Shown piece by piece: positions 62,217 through 64,000 of a DNA stretch of 64,000 nucleotides. The stretch is from Pseudoalteromonas galatheae (lineage in GTDB: Bacteria > Pseudomonadota > Gammaproteobacteria > Enterobacterales > Alteromonadaceae). Numbering within the stretch: position 1 is the first letter of the stretch; each line of letters opens with the position of its first letter. The stretch covers positions 1,609,001 to 1,673,000 of the forward strand of contig NZ_PNCO02000001.1 in NCBI RefSeq assembly GCF_005886105.2, written 5' to 3'. The notes under the pieces are model-generated. The model was not told the origin of the DNA. It did not search any database and saw only the letters and a list, made by a program, of their open reading frames with translations. Made by a program: the position numbers and the translations under genes.

Positions 62217-62572
62217 TTAGCTCAGCCACAGTGCGATATCGACAGTTTACTGCCTTGGCATGTTAGCCTCCAGGTGTAGTTCGCCGCACGCTTACATTAG
62301 ATTAATATATGAAGTTGCTGTTGAACCGCCGAATTTGGCCCTTATTCGACAGTCAGATTTGATTAATTCCTAGCAATCAAACCTGATAGATACAGTTAAG
62401 ACTTATCCAAATTAATGCTTTTAACAGCCAGTTATCCGCAAAACGCTCTGGCTAGATAAGGAAATAATTTACTGTGATTTTATAAGCAATGAGTTAGCCC
62501 AGCCCTTATCCATTAAATGCGCCAGATAAAATAAAAGCCAGCAGTTTGCTAGCTTTTTTGATGTTTTTACAT
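62217..62572. other. Non-coding DNA spanning the IS66 right end and array boundary
   Basis: This 356-bp stretch holds the IS66 right inverted repeat (to 62295), the duplicated ATTAGATT, and about 270 bp of AT-rich DNA with no gene or convincing attC. It ends in the hairpin at 62537-62557. Confidence 0.6.
62537..62557 (-). terminator. Terminator-like hairpin after the KamA fragment
   Basis: AAAGCCAGCA and TGCTAGCTTT pair with one mismatch around a short loop. On the - strand it is followed by a T-rich run, 16 bp after the fragment's stop. T-runs on both sides make it possibly bidirectional. Confidence 0.5.
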
Positions 62573-63016
62573 TTACATGGCGTCGTACTCGTCCTGCCAG
62601 AAAAACTTCTCTTCGCCAAATGCTGGTTTTAAGTCATCCAGCCAGTGGGCATTTTCGTCGAACTTGGCAAAGAACGGACGCTGCACCCAGTCTTGGTTTC
62701 GTGCTTGAATAAAGCGCAGTACAAACACCTTTTCGCCTGCGACTTCGGTTACGCCAGACACTTCAACTTTACCAGGACCCGCACTCATTGATGGTCCTCG
62801 AACTGTACGACTCACACCAGAGACTTGCTTATAAGCTTCACGGAATGTTTCCCACGTTTTGTGTAACGGGATTTCAAAGTAACGCTTAGCGCCGGTATCT
62901 CGTTCGATAAACATGTAGTAGGGGATCATGCCAAGCTGCGTTTGCTCTTTCCACATGTCAGCCCACATATCAGCGTCTACGTTTATATTATTTAAAAGCG
63001 GAAAAACAAATGACAC
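62573..63016 (-). pseudogene. KamA-family (lysine 2,3-aminomutase-like) C-terminal fragment
   Basis: The 147-aa frame matches only the C-terminal third of KamA-type radical-SAM aminomutase-like proteins: 'WADMWKEQTQLGMIPYYMFI', 'ERDTGAKRYFEIPL' and 'QVSGVSRTVRGPSMSAGPGK'. The radical-SAM CxxxCxxC part and the rest of the barrel are missing. The homology stops near 63010, and upstream sequence in all frames is unlike KamA. It therefore is a 5'-truncated remnant beside the integron and IS66. The GTG at 63016 is just the first possible start of the frame. Confidence 0.8.
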
Positions 63017-63215
63017 CCATCATAATTAGCATCAAAGCTGAGGAAGTGAAGTAAAAGAGTATCTAAACATTCCAGTCATTTTGGTCAAAAACGTTTATCG
63101 ATAGGCTAATTCTTATCGCCTCGGCATATCTCTACACTAAAACAGGGTTATCGCGCACGGCAAAGCGCTGAAAATACAGCAGCAAGAAACTCTAGAATTG
63201 AAAATGTTCGTTTTA

Positions 63216-64000
63216 CTAAGCCAGCAAGCGCTCGCAGTTTGTTAGGTTTGTCCGTCGTCGTTTTTGCAATGTTTCACAGTAAGCGGTTATTTTTCGCTCT
63301 CGACCAACAGCACCGTGGAATACCCGAGAAAATTGCGTAGTAAGTTTTATCCAGTTCTCAGGCTCTATATTTAATCGAGTGAGTATGGGTTGAGACTCAA
63401 AGATATAGCCTCGCTTGTTGGCTCGAATGCACTGGCCTGTGAGTTCAACTAATTCGATATAGGGTTTGAGTTCAAAAGGCAGGCCTTTTGGCATATGTTT
63501 TCGTGGGCTGCCAGCAAAGCGTAATAGGCTTTTTGGTTGTTTGCCCAGCTTTGCGTGGTCAATGCGCTTTTTGATGCTGGTGTAGTCTGAGGTTTCAGGC
63601 GTTGCGGTAATTTTGGCTCTAATGGGGTTTAGGTCTACGTAAGCGAGACAAGCAGCCAATGCAGCCTCGTCTAGTAGTGCTTGGGATTTGAATCGTCCTT
63701 CCCAAAACCGGCCTGTACAGTTATCTTCTATATTTGCTCGGCGGGCGATATCTTCGTTGAGTACTCGCATAAACCAGCTAATATCTGCGAGCCTTTCTCT
63801 GTATTTGGCGACATGCTCATTGAGTATCAACTGCTCCGACTCATTGAGTGGCTCACCTTCAGTAAACTTTTGGCTTATCCAGTTGCCCTTAAACAACTTG
63901 TGCCATCGTATCACAATCGCTTTATCCGACAGGCGCTTAGCTTTTTTATCATCAACATATAAAACAATGTGAGTGTGATTACTCATCACCGCATAAGCAC
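63216..64000 (-). CDS. REP-associated tyrosine transposase (RAYT), 5' partial
   Basis: On the - strand the frame is open to the window end, so the gene starts outside. The visible 261 residues start with 'AYAVMSNHTHIVLYVD', the His-x-His motif region of Y1 (TnpA_REP) transposases. Later 'DNCTGRFWEGRFKSQALLDE' and 'AACLAYVDLNPIRAKI' are typical family motifs; Tyr in 'AYVDLNP' lies in the family's conserved helix. The C-terminus is longer than that of the smallest RAYTs. Such proteins are single-copy domesticated relatives of IS200/IS605 transposases and are linked to REP sequences. No REP array is seen in the window. Confidence 0.9.
   Translation of the reverse strand, partial: AYAVMSNHTHIVLYVDDKKAKRLSDKAIVIRWHKLFKGNWISQKFTEGEPLNESEQLILNEHVAKYRERLADISWFMRVLNEDIARRANIEDNCTGRFWEGRFKSQALLDEAALAACLAYVDLNPIRAKITATPETSDYTSIKKRIDHAKLGKQPKSLLRFAGSPRKHMPKGLPFELKPYIELVELTGQCIRANKRGYIFESQPILTRLNIEPENWIKLTTQFSRVFHGAVGRERKITAYCETLQKRRRTNLTNCERLLA

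Larger units (their letters stand above)
59980..62295 (+). mobile_element. IS66-family insertion sequence, complete
   Basis: The element is 2316 bp. It starts with GTAAGCGTCGC and ends with the inverted form (…GCACGCTTAC). It is flanked on both sides by the 8-bp direct repeat ATTAGATT (59972-59979 and 62296-62303), the normal IS66 target-site duplication. It carries tnpA, tnpB and tnpC in order, all open. The perfect duplication suggests a recent insertion. Confidence 0.95.

Noticed and set aside
62415-62500. Possible fourth attC (TTTTAAC to GTTAGCC)
   Set aside because: No L-box-like GCG next to the right core and no long imperfect stem between the two core-like words.
1-64000. CRISPR array, rRNA operon, riboswitch or prophage
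   Set aside because: No regularly spaced repeats, rRNA sequence, known aptamer pattern or phage structural operon was seen; phage-like genes belong to the T6SS.

Overview
The window looks like a gammaproteobacterial chromosome of the Alteromonadales type, most likely Pseudoalteromonas or a close relative. This is an inference from protein character, moderate to low GC, and the combination of a T6SS, RND pumps, DUF5666 lipoproteins and a chromosomal integron; no marker gene here proves the genus.

Region 1 (1-26596) is the distal part of a type VI secretion (T6SS) locus on the + strand. It begins inside tagF and continues tssA-tssB-tssC, two orphan genes, hcp, tssE-tssF-tssG-tssH(clpV)-vgrG. 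A tightly overlapping cargo block follows: DUF6484-like spike protein, TIGR02270-like helical-repeat protein, DUF2169 protein, degenerate thiolase-fold protein, PAAR-like (DUF4150) protein, and a 1271-aa VasX/BTH_I2691-like pore-forming effector. Four tandem paralogous two-pass membrane proteins, the probable immunity genes, close the locus. The membrane complex and baseplate genes tssJ, K, L and M are absent and presumably lie upstream of base 1.

Region 2 (26700-51800) is ordinary chromosome. It holds a ten-repeat DUF5666 lipoprotein, a CpdB-type nucleotidase predicted to be a lipoprotein, two RND adaptor/pump pairs (31935-36101 and 43553-47686), a patatin phospholipase, a CvfB-like S1 protein, a DEAD-box helicase, TrhO, a succinate-semialdehyde-type dehydrogenase, a Sua5-type enzyme, small membrane proteins, tRNA-Ser(UGA), FklB, AsnRS and a P-loop kinase-like protein. 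Several genes end at clear intrinsic terminators.

Region 3 (52073-62303) is a chromosomal integron. A full-length intI on the - strand has a LexA-like operator in its promoter region. It is divergent from an attI region with repeated AAACGCGCA motifs and a GTTAAAC core. Three cassettes follow: a lipoprotein, a 450-aa coiled-coil membrane protein and a 120-aa membrane protein. The first attC has been invaded twice: a group II intron sits in its left core and an IS110/IS1111-family element sits at its right core. Removing the intron restores a good attC. The other two attC sites are intact. An IS66-family element with a perfect 8-bp target duplication lies just beyond the last attC.

Region 4 (62304-64000) is a decayed boundary with a 5'-truncated KamA-type fragment and a RAYT (Y1) transposase gene running off the window.
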